Source of the DNA: Mesorhizobium plurifarium | Lineage (GTDB): Bacteria > Pseudomonadota > Alphaproteobacteria > Rhizobiales > Rhizobiaceae | DNA: 35,224 nucleotides | Direction of reading: 5' to 3' | Assembly (NCBI GenBank): GCA_000824785.1 | Contig: CCNB01000025.1 | Coordinates: forward strand, 1-35,224 | Shown: positions 7,755 through 16,560 of the stretch, piece after piece | Position numbering within the stretch: position 1 is the stretch's first letter | Layout: every line of letters begins with the position of its first letter | The notes under the pieces: generated by a model | Told to the model about the DNA's origin: nothing | What the model saw: only the letters and a program-made list of their open reading frames with translations | Databases searched by the model: none | Program-made: the position numbers and the translations under genes

Positions 7755-10060
7755 CCAGGCAATCCGAAGCGTCGCCCGCACGACTGTTTACTGCGTTCGG
7801 CACAGTGCTCTTTGTCGATGGGTCGAGTGGCGAGTTGCGGCATGGCCCCGTTGAAAGCAGCCCAGCCAACGCATTTTTCGAACCCGAGAAAAGTTTGCCC
7901 GGCAGCTATGCGCTAGGTCGGCTTATTTACCTGGCCAACGGCTCGCGGGAACCAATTGATTGCTTCTACGACGTATGCCTGACGGCGTCACAGCAGCAGG
8001 GTCGAGATAGCTCGGGCGCGGCTTCGATGCTCGAATCGATTCCTTTGGAGCGCGGACTGTTTGCATTGAGAGCGGGCGGTCATTTTCTATCAGCCATACC
8101 CGACGGCAGGATCATGCACCGGGCCGACGTTTGCAGCACATGGGAATTGTTCATTGCGTCCGAGAACTGGTGCACTGATAGCCCCGGCGTCACGTTGAAT
8201 GGCGCATGGCGTCATGACCAGGTCGCTTTCAACAAAAGAAACATCGCCAGTCACATCGTCCATCCCCTGATCCGGATGAGGTCGGCGCGCCAACCAAACG
8301 CAAAGAAGATCTTGTTCTACGGCTACCCGAAATGGTCTCACGGCCGGGTCTACTACGATCTCTCCAAGCACCTGCACGAACGAGGATACCTGGTCGATAT
8401 ACTCGATTGGCAGCAAAATCATTCCGATTACGCCCAGGAGCTTGTTCCGTACTACGACTTCATCGTTTCAGCTCTGGATGGAATATCCACGCTGGCGGAC
8501 GCCTACAAAGTCCCATTCGACAAGATCATCGCGATCTCGCATCACGAGTTCGACATGCGCATGCTGATCGAGCGGAAGGGCATGGATATCTTCGACAAAT
8601 TCGCCAACTACGGCGTGGTAAGTGAATCTCTCTATTCCGCCTCCGCGATGCTCGGCATTGTCCGATCTCCAATGGTTGTACCTCTCGGAGTTGATACCCT
8701 CTCCTTCTTTTCTGCGCTACCGGAGCGCTTGACCACGGTCGGCTACAGCTCTTCGCTCTCCGTGACGACCTACGGGCTGGAATGGAAGCGCGGCAAACTT
8801 GCGGAAGCGGCCGCTAGAGATGCCGGTCTGGCATTCAAGGTCGCTGGTTCTACTGCCAATCAGCTCTCGTTCCATGACATGCCCGATTTCTACAGAAGCG
8901 TGGATGCGGTCGTGTCATCATCTGTGAACGAATCCGGTCCGTTATCGGTTCTTGAAGGAGCAGCTGCCGGCCGACTGGTGATATCAACGCCTGTGGGTCA
9001 TTTTCCGCTTAAAGCTTATTCAGGGGGTGGGTTACTTGCGCCGATAGAGCCAAAGAAGTTTGTCGCCTTTACCAGCTCCGCATTGCGCTACTACAAAGAC
9101 AATCCTGCCGCATTTTCGGACGCCTGTCGATCAATTAGAGATTCGTCTTTCAAGTTCGACTGGATATATTTTGTTGAAGATTGGATAAACCTCATAGAAA
9201 ACCCTGAACTAACAAATTGTAACAGCTGTAAAGACGGCTATTTGGAACAACGGGCAAATAGCGAATTTTCGATTCCATTCAATAAAGATAGATATACAAG
9301 TTCTATAAATATATCTCGGGAAATACACCTGGTAAACCTCGACAGAAGCGTTGACCGATTATCGCTATTTAGACGCAACAACCCACATGTCTCTAAAGAC
9401 ATAGTACGCTTTGCGGCAATCGACGGCGTGTCTCTAGACAGAGCTCAATTGCTGAAGGACGGCACGATAACCGAAGACTGCTCCTATAAGCCGGGCTCGC
9501 TAGGGTGCGCCCTGTCTCACATCAACCTGTGGAAATTGGCAGTTGCAAAAAATAAGGCGGTAACAATATTTGAGGATGATATTTACGTTTCGCTTGATTT
9601 TTCTAAAGAATTTTCCACTTTGACTTCTATAGCAGGTCAAAGTTGGGATTTGATAAAATGGGGGTTTATCTTCGACCCTCTTTTTGTCTGGTTAGACTTC
9701 GGGTTTTCTAAGGCCAAGCTTGAATTCTACGAACGCAGAGCCAACCAAGACCCAACGGTATTTCAGAAGAAATCTTCTGGAAGGTCGCTCGTCAGAATAG
9801 CTCATTCATTTGGCTTACAAGCGTACACCGTGACGCCGAGGGGGGCTCAAATCCTTATTGATAAGTGTTTACCGCTAAGAAAGAGAACGATCCCATTCCC
9901 GGGAACCGGCATCACCATAGATGATACAGGTATAGATTGCGTTATGTGCGCCGCTTACGGCTCAATGCGAGCCTTTGTTTGCATGCCGCCGCTAGTCATC
10001 CCGGATCCAAAACAGGTATCAGATCGTGTCGCCGCAGATGATTTTCCAATCAATTATTGA
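7751..10060 (+). CDS. GT4-type and GT25-type fusion glycosyltransferase
   Basis: 769 residues from ATG 7751, which overlaps the preceding stop. Residues 1-165 form an N-terminal domain that I cannot name (GTVLFVDGSSGELRHGP). Residues about 183-490 look like a GT-B family 4 enzyme: KILFYGYPKWSHGRVYYDLS, a second nucleotide-sugar-binding half with EWKRGKLAEAA, and ESGPLSVLEGAAAGR near 395-408. Residues about 520-765 are a GT25 domain of the LPS glycosyltransferase type (IHLVNLDRSVDRL, GSLGCALSHINLWK, FEDDIYV near 606-613). A single polypeptide would therefore carry two transferase activities. Base composition drops in GC from about 9160 on, close to the domain junction, suggesting the GT25 half was acquired separately. 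It converges on the FkbM gene with only 14 bases between stops. Confidence 0.9.
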   Translation: MTRQSEASPARLFTAFGTVLFVDGSSGELRHGPVESSPANAFFEPEKSLPGSYALGRLIYLANGSREPIDCFYDVCLTASQQQGRDSSGAASMLESIPLERGLFALRAGGHFLSAIPDGRIMHRADVCSTWELFIASENWCTDSPGVTLNGAWRHDQVAFNKRNIASHIVHPLIRMRSARQPNAKKILFYGYPKWSHGRVYYDLSKHLHERGYLVDILDWQQNHSDYAQELVPYYDFIVSALDGISTLADAYKVPFDKIIAISHHEFDMRMLIERKGMDIFDKFANYGVVSESLYSASAMLGIVRSPMVVPLGVDTLSFFSALPERLTTVGYSSSLSVTTYGLEWKRGKLAEAAARDAGLAFKVAGSTANQLSFHDMPDFYRSVDAVVSSSVNESGPLSVLEGAAAGRLVISTPVGHFPLKAYSGGGLLAPIEPKKFVAFTSSALRYYKDNPAAFSDACRSIRDSSFKFDWIYFVEDWINLIENPELTNCNSCKDGYLEQRANSEFSIPFNKDRYTSSINISREIHLVNLDRSVDRLSLFRRNNPHVSKDIVRFAAIDGVSLDRAQLLKDGTITEDCSYKPGSLGCALSHINLWKLAVAKNKAVTIFEDDIYVSLDFSKEFSTLTSIAGQSWDLIKWGFIFDPLFVWLDFGFSKAKLEFYERRANQDPTVFQKKSSGRSLVRIAHSFGLQAYTVTPRGAQILIDKCLPLRKRTIPFPGTGITIDDTGIDCVMCAAYGSMRAFVCMPPLVIPDPKQVSDRVAADDFPINY

Positions 10061-10074
10061 TTCCAAGCTAATAG

Positions 10075-11250
10075 TCATTTTCCAATTATATCAGATATCA
10101 ATGATATTTTTTTTGACATCTTCTCGGGCATTGAGCGCATCTCCTCGTCTCTCTTTAAGAAAAAAGCATCGCACTCAACACAGTCGCCACTAAAATGAGG
10201 AATACTCCTCAAACTTTTTAAAGAAAAACCCCATGCCCACAACAGTTCAGTAATATCGCAAGTTAATTTTTGACCACGGTATATTGGCAGAAGATGAGTT
10301 TCCAATTCCACTGCTAGGCATCTTTTCAATATATCCCCCATCCCCACCAAAACCTCGAACTCGAAGCCTTGGACATCAATCTTCATTATGTCTGGCTGCG
10401 GGACAACGCCGGCGGAGAACAATTGATCATAGCGAACGCATTCCAGCTCTAGGGTCGCAACTGTTTCGAATAGTCGACCGATCGGATAATTCTGCAAGAT
10501 TTCGAAATTAGGCTCGCGCAGTGAGGAGCAATCGGATGACGCGGCAACGTACAATTTCCGTTTTCCAGGAACGTCCGCCAAGGCTCTCTCTATAACCTTC
10601 GCGCCAGGAATTCTGCACAACGTTTCACGGACGGCTGCTGCCTCCGCAGCTATTGGCTCAAATACGATTGGGATTATCCGATCAGCATTCAGCATCCACT
10701 TCGTCTGCAATCCGCCCTGGCCGCCGACGTCAACAAGGGTGATGCGATCCTCCGCCGGTATATGGGACAACTCAGCCGTTGCGTCAGAAGTTTCGACGGT
10801 CACGCTAAGGATAGCAAACTGGTCCCGCCCGGTCCCCACGTAGACAGGGTTGCCCCGGTCGGAACTACCTATTGAGATCGAAGGATGGCAGTTGAGAAAT
10901 GTGACTTCGATATCGAGCAGGCCGAGCGCGCGCCGATTAATTGATATTTTGCGGCTGATCCCCTGGTCAACGACTGCACCTTGTGCGTCTATCTCTGCGA
11001 CGTTCAAATTACCGAAGTGGTGGATATAGAAGTTTGCTGACGCAGTCGGCAGAAATTCGATCAGGCATCTAACCGTTACTAATCGAAAGACGAACTCAGG
11101 ACCGGATATCCTCAGGAGGTGATAGCTCTGGCTAACCGAGTCCGAGACTATAAGCGATCCGCCTTCGATCCGAGTGGACATCTCGTGGGCCACCTTCCAG
11201 TTCGCCAAGTCATTCTCGGCAAAAGTCTTGGAATAGATCGCATCGGCCAA
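10075..11250 (-). CDS. FkbM-family methyltransferase
   Basis: 391 residues. The frame is open further upstream, but that extension overlaps the divergent gene at 11350 and has no domain. A TTG at 11250 with GAGGGGG just upstream is the best start and places family-like sequence at once. Residues about 5-150 are a beta-sandwich-like, possibly glycan-binding region (IYSKTFAENDLANW ... FYIHHFGNLNVAEID). Residues about 165-375 are the FkbM methyltransferase: SAM-binding TLVDVGGQGGLQ, and the diagnostic MKIDVQGFEFEVLVGM. FkbM enzymes O-methylate sugars and related hydroxyls. Convergent with the glycosyltransferase operon, it likely finishes the same glycan. Its 3' third is AT-rich like the neighbouring GT25 domain. 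Confidence 0.85.
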   Translation of the reverse strand: MADAIYSKTFAENDLANWKVAHEMSTRIEGGSLIVSDSVSQSYHLLRISGPEFVFRLVTVRCLIEFLPTASANFYIHHFGNLNVAEIDAQGAVVDQGISRKISINRRALGLLDIEVTFLNCHPSISIGSSDRGNPVYVGTGRDQFAILSVTVETSDATAELSHIPAEDRITLVDVGGQGGLQTKWMLNADRIIPIVFEPIAAEAAAVRETLCRIPGAKVIERALADVPGKRKLYVAASSDCSSLREPNFEILQNYPIGRLFETVATLELECVRYDQLFSAGVVPQPDIMKIDVQGFEFEVLVGMGDILKRCLAVELETHLLPIYRGQKLTCDITELLWAWGFSLKSLRSIPHFSGDCVECDAFFLKRDEEMRSMPEKMSKKISLISDIIGK

Positions 11251-11349
11251 ATTTACCCCCTCGTGGCTTGCGTTCGAGCGCCGGCTTCCACAGGTACGCG
11301 CACTGCAAAATGATAGCTCAATCCCCTGCGGGCAGCTAGGAGGAGCGAA

Positions 11350-12279
11350 GTGGAAAGACGCAGGCTTATCGTGGGGATCGCGGGATTTTTGAGCGCGAGT
11401 CCAACCTTTTCCTCTCCCTTGCGTTTGATGGTTTTGGACGAAAGCTCCGCGGCCATGCCGAAACGCGCCTCTTCCGGATCCCCCGCGGCAACCCTCCTCA
11501 CCGCCCCCATCGAGCTCGCTGGCGACTGGGGTCGCATGCTCCCTCGTTCCGCCGATCTGGTCCTGGAGCGCATGCGTCATGCATGCCTGGACGATGTCCG
11601 CCTAGTCTCCGATCGCCAACCGACGAAGCTCCGCGTCGAGGAGCATACCGCCGGTCCACCCTCCATATGGCTGCACCCTGATGGGAACAGCATGGCGTGG
11701 ATCATTGTCGACATCGGCGAGCGGGACTGGTCGAAGCTCGCCTACCAGTTCGGTCATGAACTCGGCCATGTGCTTGCCAACAGCTGGCAGGCGGACGCCA
11801 AGCCGGCGCCGCCTTGCCAATGGCTCGAAGAGGCGATGGTGGAGGCCTTCTCGTTGCGCGGTCTGGGACGCCTGGCGGAGAGTTGGACGGCGGACCCGCC
11901 CTTCGCCGGCGACGACGCTTTCGGCGATGCCATTGCCGAATACCGCCAGAACATCATCAAAGGCTACGAGGCGCTCGCCGACACGCAGGGCCTCACGCGG
12001 GACCCTGCAGCATGGTTTGCCGACCACCGCAGCGAGATCGAAATTCCGGGTCTTAATCCATTCGCGCAAGCGATGTCCTTGACCTTTCTAAAGGAATACG
12101 AGCAGGTTCCAGAATCCATCGAGGCAATTGCCGCGCTCAATCGCTGGCCTGGTCGGAGCGGCATTCCAGTCGCCGAATATCTCCAGCGATGGAAAGACAG
12201 CTGTGCCGAGTTGCATGCGTCACCTCACTTGCCGCTCCGCCTGGGAGAACTTTTGGTAGCACGGCCTGGCGCCAAGTGA
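11350..12279 (+). CDS. putative exported HExxH metalloprotease-like protein
   Basis: 309 residues from GTG 11350 with AGGAG six to ten bases upstream. The N-terminus (MERRRLIVGIAGFLSASPTF) looks like a signal peptide, with a run of arginines before a hydrophobic stretch that could be Tat-like although the consensus is incomplete. His136-Glu-Leu-Gly-His140 forms a zincin HExxH motif (QFGHELGHVL), and the EEAMVEAF segment about 21-25 residues later could supply the third zinc ligand. I do not recognise a named peptidase family. It is divergent from the FkbM gene across 99 bases and lies just outside the glycan cluster. Periplasmic location and peptidase activity are inference from the motif; a purely structural zinc site is possible. 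Confidence 0.75.
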   Translation: MERRRLIVGIAGFLSASPTFSSPLRLMVLDESSAAMPKRASSGSPAATLLTAPIELAGDWGRMLPRSADLVLERMRHACLDDVRLVSDRQPTKLRVEEHTAGPPSIWLHPDGNSMAWIIVDIGERDWSKLAYQFGHELGHVLANSWQADAKPAPPCQWLEEAMVEAFSLRGLGRLAESWTADPPFAGDDAFGDAIAEYRQNIIKGYEALADTQGLTRDPAAWFADHRSEIEIPGLNPFAQAMSLTFLKEYEQVPESIEAIAALNRWPGRSGIPVAEYLQRWKDSCAELHASPHLPLRLGELLVARPGAK

Positions 12280-12451
12280 GGAGTATGCCGGGATACTGAG
12301 AACCAAGCCCTGATAGCGGGCCTGATGTGGCTCGGCACGGGCGACTGCTGCAAGCGCGGCAAACCGAACCTCTGACTTGTCCCAACCTTGATGCTCGCCC
12401 AGCTTGGTTCGGCGCTGTGGCAGCACGACGTGGGGATCACGTCAGGCTAGC

Positions 12452-12679
12452 TTACTGCCGGCTCTGCCCTCTGGTTGCTGGCAAGTTAGGCGGCGCATGC
12501 AGATGCGCGTCAAAGATGGCGAGCTTGAGACCATATGTGAGGCGGGTATGCGTGCTGCAGGCATCGCAGATGAAGACCTTGGCGCTCTTTATCCACGATC
12601 CTTTTCGGACCACCGGAGTTTCACACTCGGGACAATGGAAAGTTAGATCAGCCTCGAACAGTTCGCGTGAAAGTGTCAT
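12452..12679 (-). CDS. small zinc-ribbon protein (paralogue 1)
   Basis: 75 residues from ATG 12679, preceded by GGAGGCGAAACG. It has two Cys pairs (FHCPEC and FICDAC) 20 residues apart with VVRKGSW between them, a compact zinc-ribbon arrangement. A paralogue lies at 18445-18735 on the other strand with the same layout (FECPKC ... VIRKGSW ... FRCPSC). Small rhizobial zinc ribbons of this kind have no established function; nucleic-acid or protein binding is a guess. The C-terminal tail is Pro/Ala-rich. Confidence 0.75.
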   Translation of the reverse strand: MTLSRELFEADLTFHCPECETPVVRKGSWIKSAKVFICDACSTHTRLTYGLKLAIFDAHLHAPPNLPATRGQSRQ

Positions 12680-13511
12680 CGTTTCGCCTCCGCCGCTGGC
12701 GGCGACGCAAAATTTATGCCGAGCTTGATGTTCGGGGCTGATACACATCATCCGTTCGCATGGCAGAAACATTAGTGATTGCTGATAAAACTGCTTAGCC
12801 GGTGATACCCAACAAGCCTGCGCCGGTCAGGCCCGGCTCGTGGTCTACCCCGCTACCGGCCGGGCCGCCCGCGCCAAATATCACTTTCGGCACTCTTCTC
12901 AAGCGTCACAGCCGGGGCTGGTGACTGTGTTCGGTGATCTCGGCCGGCGGGGCGACAGTCGCTGGCAGTCGGAAAGGCAGGGCAGATGGCGGGAAACCGG
13001 GCAATAGCGGTGCGGGATTGGTCTTGCGCCATGAGTGATCAGATTGGCCGTGTGGTGTTGGCCATAGACTCGACGGACGGTGACACGATCTACGTTCTCA
13101 TGACGATCTTCCAGGCGGCAAAAATGGCCCAGGAGTTGCGATCGCCGAAATTGGTTCCTCGATACGATACATAGCCGCCAGCTGACGAGCGATCGCCTAA
13201 AGGCATTCCATTCGACCACAAAATCTGCCGATTGCCGCGGAATTGGAGAGGCCTGCAGGCTTGGCAACAGTCCTCGGTCGAACACCGCAGAAAAGCACTG
13301 CTATGCATGATCGGGAGTACAGGATCCCGGAGTTGTGCCAACGCAAGAATGGCTGTTAGCGATGGACCCGCTTCCAAGGCGATGGTCGAGACCGGCTTAA
13401 CGCGCGAACGGCGCGCTGCCCTCCAATCAGAATGGGCGAGTCTGGCCAAACGACAGGCGGGTCTTTCCAGCAGTGAATCGGCCCAATCCCAACGTTGCGG
13501 CCATCTGGCGA
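12680..13511. other. gene-poor stretch
   Basis: Several short open frames overlap on both strands (for example 13232-13579 plus and 12899-13285 minus), but none shows a ribosome site plus recognisable protein sequence. No promoter of the GGAAC-N17-GTT type and no strong hairpin was seen here. It may be decayed sequence. Confidence 0.4.
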
Positions 13512-13781
13512 TCAATGGCGGCGAGCGCCATGAAAGTCTTTGGAAGCGTTATCTCGATCGCTGGCCGGCTGCCTTTTAGGGGCCTGTGCCGGCGGCTGGT
13601 CAGCGCGCGGCTTTTGGTATGTCAGGCCGATAATCAGCCCGAAGTACCCCACCTGCAAAAGCAGTGCTGCTGCTACGGTCCAACCGCCTGCAAGCCACAC
13701 CGATCCGGTGGCAGCGAAAACCCACGCTGCCACAGCGATGAGGGTCGCGACCATCCCCACCAAAAACTGCGGAAAATACAT
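13512..13781 (-). CDS. SyrA/ExoX-like exopolysaccharide production repressor
   Basis: 89 residues from ATG 13781; an upstream in-frame GTG (13790) and TTG (13799) are alternative starts because a GGGGA motif suits them better. The N-terminus MYFPQFLVGM followed by two membrane helices (about 8-26 and 29-52, ending LLQVGYFGLIIGL) is the pattern of the rhizobial SyrA/ExoX small inner-membrane proteins that reduce exopolysaccharide production. The C-terminal 35 residues are a hydrophilic Pro/Gln/Arg-rich tail that I have not seen in the core family. It is monocistronic as far as can be seen. Repressor role is from family knowledge, not from this sequence. Confidence 0.75.
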   Translation of the reverse strand: MYFPQFLVGMVATLIAVAAWVFAATGSVWLAGGWTVAAALLLQVGYFGLIIGLTYQKPRADQPPAQAPKRQPASDRDNASKDFHGARRH

Positions 13782-14146
13782 CTCCTGCACATTCCCCAAC
13801 GGAATAGCACGTCGTATTTCATTATTTTAGAAAATACGCAAGTATCTTGCCGCCCTTGGCGCCGCCCCTTGGCCTCGCAGCCGCGACGCCGGTGGACGAT
13901 CGAATGCGCGACTTCGGAGCTGTCGCATCAACTTCGTGTTGGAGCAGCCAAGCGCTGATTGGTCACCGCGCAAGCACGCCTCTCGAAAACCCGACCTTCC
14001 ACCGGCACCATGGGGTCGGCGCGAGTGGCGCGAATGCCGAGATTCCCGTCCTTAGTAGCCGGCCACAGGCGCCGGTCCGGGGTGAGCTGCGCCTAGCGGG
14101 GCTTGCGGTTATTGCGTCCCGCTGGTTCGCAAAGGAAGGGCGCAGC
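13782..14146. other. no gene seen
   Basis: Open frames present are short, overlapping and without ribosome sites. A modest AT-rich patch at about 13800-13845 could hold the promoter of the minus-strand SyrA-like gene. Nothing else stands out. Confidence 0.35.
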
Positions 14147-14413
14147 CTAGAGGCGTATCACCTCGTCGACGCCAAGCCGCAAGCGCTGGCCCTCGGCATA
14201 CGCCCAAGCATAGCTCTCTTGCTCGAATGAACGCGTGACCAGCTCTTTGCCTTCCTCGTCAACGATAACGTGCCACTCGTCACAAACCTCGATGAGCGAA
14301 ACGACATTGTGGGAATGGTGCATCCGGTGCGGAGAGGTCTGCGGCTTTGTCTCGATGAGCAGTTGCCGTGAGCGCTGGATCGTCTCTCTGGACGCAGCCA
14401 GGAGTTTCGGCAT
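14147..14413 (-). CDS. small hypothetical protein
   Basis: 88 residues from ATG 14413. Residues 1-25 are basic and helical (SRETIQRSRQLLIE), and the C-terminal half has alternating acidic and hydrophobic residues (VDEEGKELVTRSFEQESYAW). It has balanced composition and reads like a real protein, but I do not recognise a family. An internal ATG at residue 31 is an alternative start. No clear ribosome site lies before either. No operon partner is evident. Confidence 0.55.
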   Translation of the reverse strand: MPKLLAASRETIQRSRQLLIETKPQTSPHRMHHSHNVVSLIEVCDEWHVIVDEEGKELVTRSFEQESYAWAYAEGQRLRLGVDEVIRL

Positions 14414-15000
14414 CGGATTGACGCGCGCGTGGGTATTCAGGATCGTTGGGCATTAGCCGCTCCGGTCTGATGCGAACGGGAGCTCGGTCGCTGTCTCTGA
14501 GCCGCCGATGTCCATTGAGTATTCCTGCGACGTTCAAGATTGTTCTGGCAGGACGATGCCCGGCCTGGCGGACGTCTAGAAGGGACTAGGCAAGACAGGC
14601 CGGGCCCTACCCCGGCGCGGGGCGGGCTCAGATTATGAGCCGCCTTTGGCCGTGCGGCATTAACAATTTTAGCACCCGCTTAAAGAAAAGCCCGTCGCAG
14701 CTAATGAGCGTAAGCGACGGGCCTTTCGGCGATTTGAGCGGCTAACGCCCCTCCAAGGGACCGACCGCTGCACGACAATGCCCCAGCGTGCAGGATGTTC
14801 CATTTTGCTACACCAACTTGCCCTCTCAATGCTCCATCGTTTCGGAATCAGTTCGACGACGCTGTCGATTTTCTCGTTGATCTCGCGGGCTGCCGCTTTC
14901 ATTAGGCCGTCAGCCAAGTTGCTTACGACGATGGGATTATCGGTCGTTCCTCAGCCAGATGCTCCGCGATCCGACTTTCCAAGTTGATCCCACGTGCTCT
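14414..15000. other. intergenic region with terminator and a doubtful short frame
   Basis: Holds the minus-strand hairpin terminator at 14690-14722. A short minus-strand frame from 14902 begins plausibly (AREINEKIDSVVELIPKRW) but runs through the hairpin, which a real gene would not do, so if it was ever a gene it has lost its end. Nothing else is seen. Confidence 0.4.
14690..14722 (-). terminator. hairpin terminator, also a dispersed repeat
   Basis: Perfect 9-bp arms GCCCGTCGC / GCGACGGGC with a 15-base loop; on the minus strand the stem is followed by a T-rich run (GGGCTTTTCTTT). It lies downstream of the minus-strand micropeptide gene at 15001-15102. A decayed copy with the same loop sequence is at 28792-28823. 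Confidence 0.75.
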
Positions 15001-15102
15001 TCAGCGGAACAGGACGGCCGAGAGTATCGCCATCCCGACCGACACGGGCACTGCCAGAAACAAGCAGGTTTCCACGATGACGGCTTCTTTGTCGCTGAAC
15101 AT
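15001..15102 (-). CDS. 33-residue membrane micropeptide (copy 1)
   Basis: Starts MFSDKEAVIVETC and continues into one hydrophobic helix (LAVPVSVGMAILSAVLF) ending in Arg. A second copy at 16561-16665 is 34 residues and matches at about three quarters of positions, which strongly supports translation. The roughly 40 bases before the ATG are conserved between copies (GGGAAC ... GAAAAGCAT-GCCTTTCC), yet contain no ribosome site. That block may be a promoter placing the start of the mRNA at the ATG. An EcfG-type promoter lies further upstream at 15278-15302. A short acidic N-terminus plus one helix suggests an inner-membrane regulatory or stress peptide. No named family is known to me. Confidence 0.7.
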   Translation of the reverse strand: MFSDKEAVIVETCLFLAVPVSVGMAILSAVLFR

Positions 15103-15277
15103 GGAAAGGCAATGCTTTTCCACGGGTTATGTTCCCCGCCTCTGTAGCAGCCCGGCGATCCGGCGGCCCGGGACGATCTCCCACCGCCGTGTCGTCTATC
15201 GAGGGCCACCTGCAATCTGATCGCTGCGAGCAAAATGGCACAGGAATAGATGAATTCGCTTTCTGCATAGGGCATGT

Positions 15278-15302
15278 AACAAATGTTAATGCGCGTTGTT
15301 CC
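15278..15302 (-). promoter_or_regulatory. EcfG-type promoter
   Basis: Minus-strand GGAAC-N17-GTT. An ATG (15275) follows the -10 element by two bases and opens a frame beginning MPYAESEFIYSC with a short hydrophobic stretch. The micropeptide at 15102 lies about 175 bases downstream. Confidence 0.6.
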
Positions 15303-15351
15303 TGCCTGCGGGAGCGATAGAGGCGGAGAGTTAACGAGGGTCTGAGGGATT

Positions 15352-15543
15352 ATGCGGCATAACGGGCATGCCACTCCGGAACAGCTTGCGATACTGACGG
15401 AGGCCCTCAAGCAACTTGGGGCCGATCTTCCGTTGGATAGCTCCGAGCGCGACTCCTTGGCGACGGAGATCATGGCGTTGTTTGAGAACGGCATCGAGAC
15501 GCTGGAGGACATAAAGGCAGCGCTGTTCAAAAGGTTTGAATAG
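15352..15543 (+). CDS. small helical hypothetical protein
   Basis: 63 residues, ATG preceded by GAGGG. The sequence is strongly helical and acidic (EQLAILTEALKQLGADLPLD, LATEIMALFENGIETLEDIK, ending ALFKRFE). It reads as a complete small soluble protein but I do not recognise the family. It is followed by a 190-base stretch rich in hairpins that ends in a terminator. It is divergent from the EcfG-type promoter at 15278-15302. Confidence 0.7.
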   Translation: MRHNGHATPEQLAILTEALKQLGADLPLDSSERDSLATEIMALFENGIETLEDIKAALFKRFE

Positions 15544-15599
15544 TCCGCGAACGTGACGCTGTGCCTGAATACAGCAGCCGCGCTACTAAAAACGTCGTT

Positions 15600-15730
15600 T
15601 TCCCGTACACCCGGTAAGGCTGGAAGATACCCCAACCCGAGTGTTGGGCTACAAGTGATCCCGATGGTTTTCCATCGGGAGAGGTCGAGAGCCGAGGGAT
15701 CGTATGCTCCTTCGGCTTTCCCTTTTTTCG
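15600..15730 (+). ncRNA. candidate structured RNA or 3' UTR with three hairpins
   Basis: Three consecutive stems are visible: CCCAAC/GTTGGG at 15631-15648; a perfect 9-bp stem TCCCGATGG/CCATCGGGA with a TTTT loop at 15659-15680; and AGCCGAGGGA/TCCTTCGGCT at 15690-15717, which is followed by CTTTCCCTTTTTT, a Rho-independent terminator. This could be an independent small RNA or the structured 3' end of the 15352-15543 transcript. No Rfam family is recognised and no separate promoter was identified. Confidence 0.45.
15690..15727 (+). terminator. Rho-independent terminator
   Basis: Stem AGCCGAGGGA / TCCTTCGGCT with a 7-base loop followed by TTCCCTTTTTT. It would end the transcript of the 63-residue gene or the candidate RNA above. 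Confidence 0.7.
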
Positions 15731-15865
15731 GAGAGCGACCTTGAAGCGCAACCCGCCCGTGGTCATCGGCGACAAGAATGTTTCGCGCGCAAGTGGCAAA
15801 ATACTCCCGCTCGCACCCGTTTTCCGTGTGCCTGCCTATTGGCCGAAAACCATCGTGACGGCAGT

Positions 15866-16222
15866 TTGCCAGACAATGACCGTGCCGAATTCAACCTCTT
15901 GGCCAGCCGCCTATCACGGGAAGCGAATCTCGCAGAAACACAGGCTCGAGATCTGATTGAGCGCTTTGGCACGGATTGGGAAAAACTCCTCAATGAAGCT
16001 CACTTCCTGAAAGAGCTTGAGGCCGGCTGGCGCAGGAATAAATCCCCTATCGGTGCGGCGAGCCCATTCACGAGGATCGCCGATATCGAACAAGCATCCT
16101 TTCGTCGAGGACGCGCTGCGGAACAAGCTACCAGGCACAGGCCTGTCAGTGACTTGCCGGACTCGGGCCGGATCAATCCTACAAGCGGCCCGACAGTTCC
16201 GCATTGGGGTGCGTTGGGTTGA
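15866..16222 (+). CDS. doubtful small helical protein
   Basis: The part NLLASRLSREANLAETQARDLIERFG with TDWEKLLNEAHFL has the look of a real helical protein module of about 45 residues, similar in style to small rhizobial DUF3606-like proteins. The frame has no ATG; a TTG at 15866 is the nearest possible start and lacks a ribosome site. The C-terminal 60 residues look like noise. It may be a remnant with frame damage at both ends. Confidence 0.3.
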   Translation: MPDNDRAEFNLLASRLSREANLAETQARDLIERFGTDWEKLLNEAHFLKELEAGWRRNKSPIGAASPFTRIADIEQASFRRGRAAEQATRHRPVSDLPDSGRINPTSGPTVPHWGALG

Positions 16223-16560
16223 ACCGCCGGGCCTGACCGACTGTTGTGAGCCAGCCGGCCAACGCCAGTCATATCAGGACGTTCTAAAGTAGCTCCACCT
16301 ACGAATGGAGGACGCAGTCTTCCGTGCATTTCGGTGATGTGTACGGAGTTGCTGGCGACCATCGTAGCAGGCCGATAAGGAAGACCATGAACGCCTCAAA
16401 ACCGGGTCGCCATGACCGACCTGTCCATTGCGCTGTCTCCCCAGCAAGCAGCCGGGTGCTGACGTGCCTGGCGGCAGTAAGCTGCAATGCTCCTATCCGA
16501 TTTGTTCGTAAACCGATCGCGCATGCCGGGAACCTAAACTCCGAAAAAGCATGCCTTTCC
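16223..16560. other. no gene seen
   Basis: Only short overlapping frames. The last 35 bases before 16561 match the region before the first micropeptide (GGGAAC, then GAAAAAGCATGCCTTTCC) and probably carry its expression signals. Confidence 0.4.

Noticed and set aside
11251..11580. N-terminal extension of the FkbM gene
   Set aside because: Overlaps the divergent gene at 11350, lacks family sequence, and a TTG with GAGGGGG sits at 11250.
14669..14902. Minus-strand small protein starting KAAAREINEKID
   Set aside because: The first part looks plausible, but the frame runs through a terminator hairpin and has no ribosome site.
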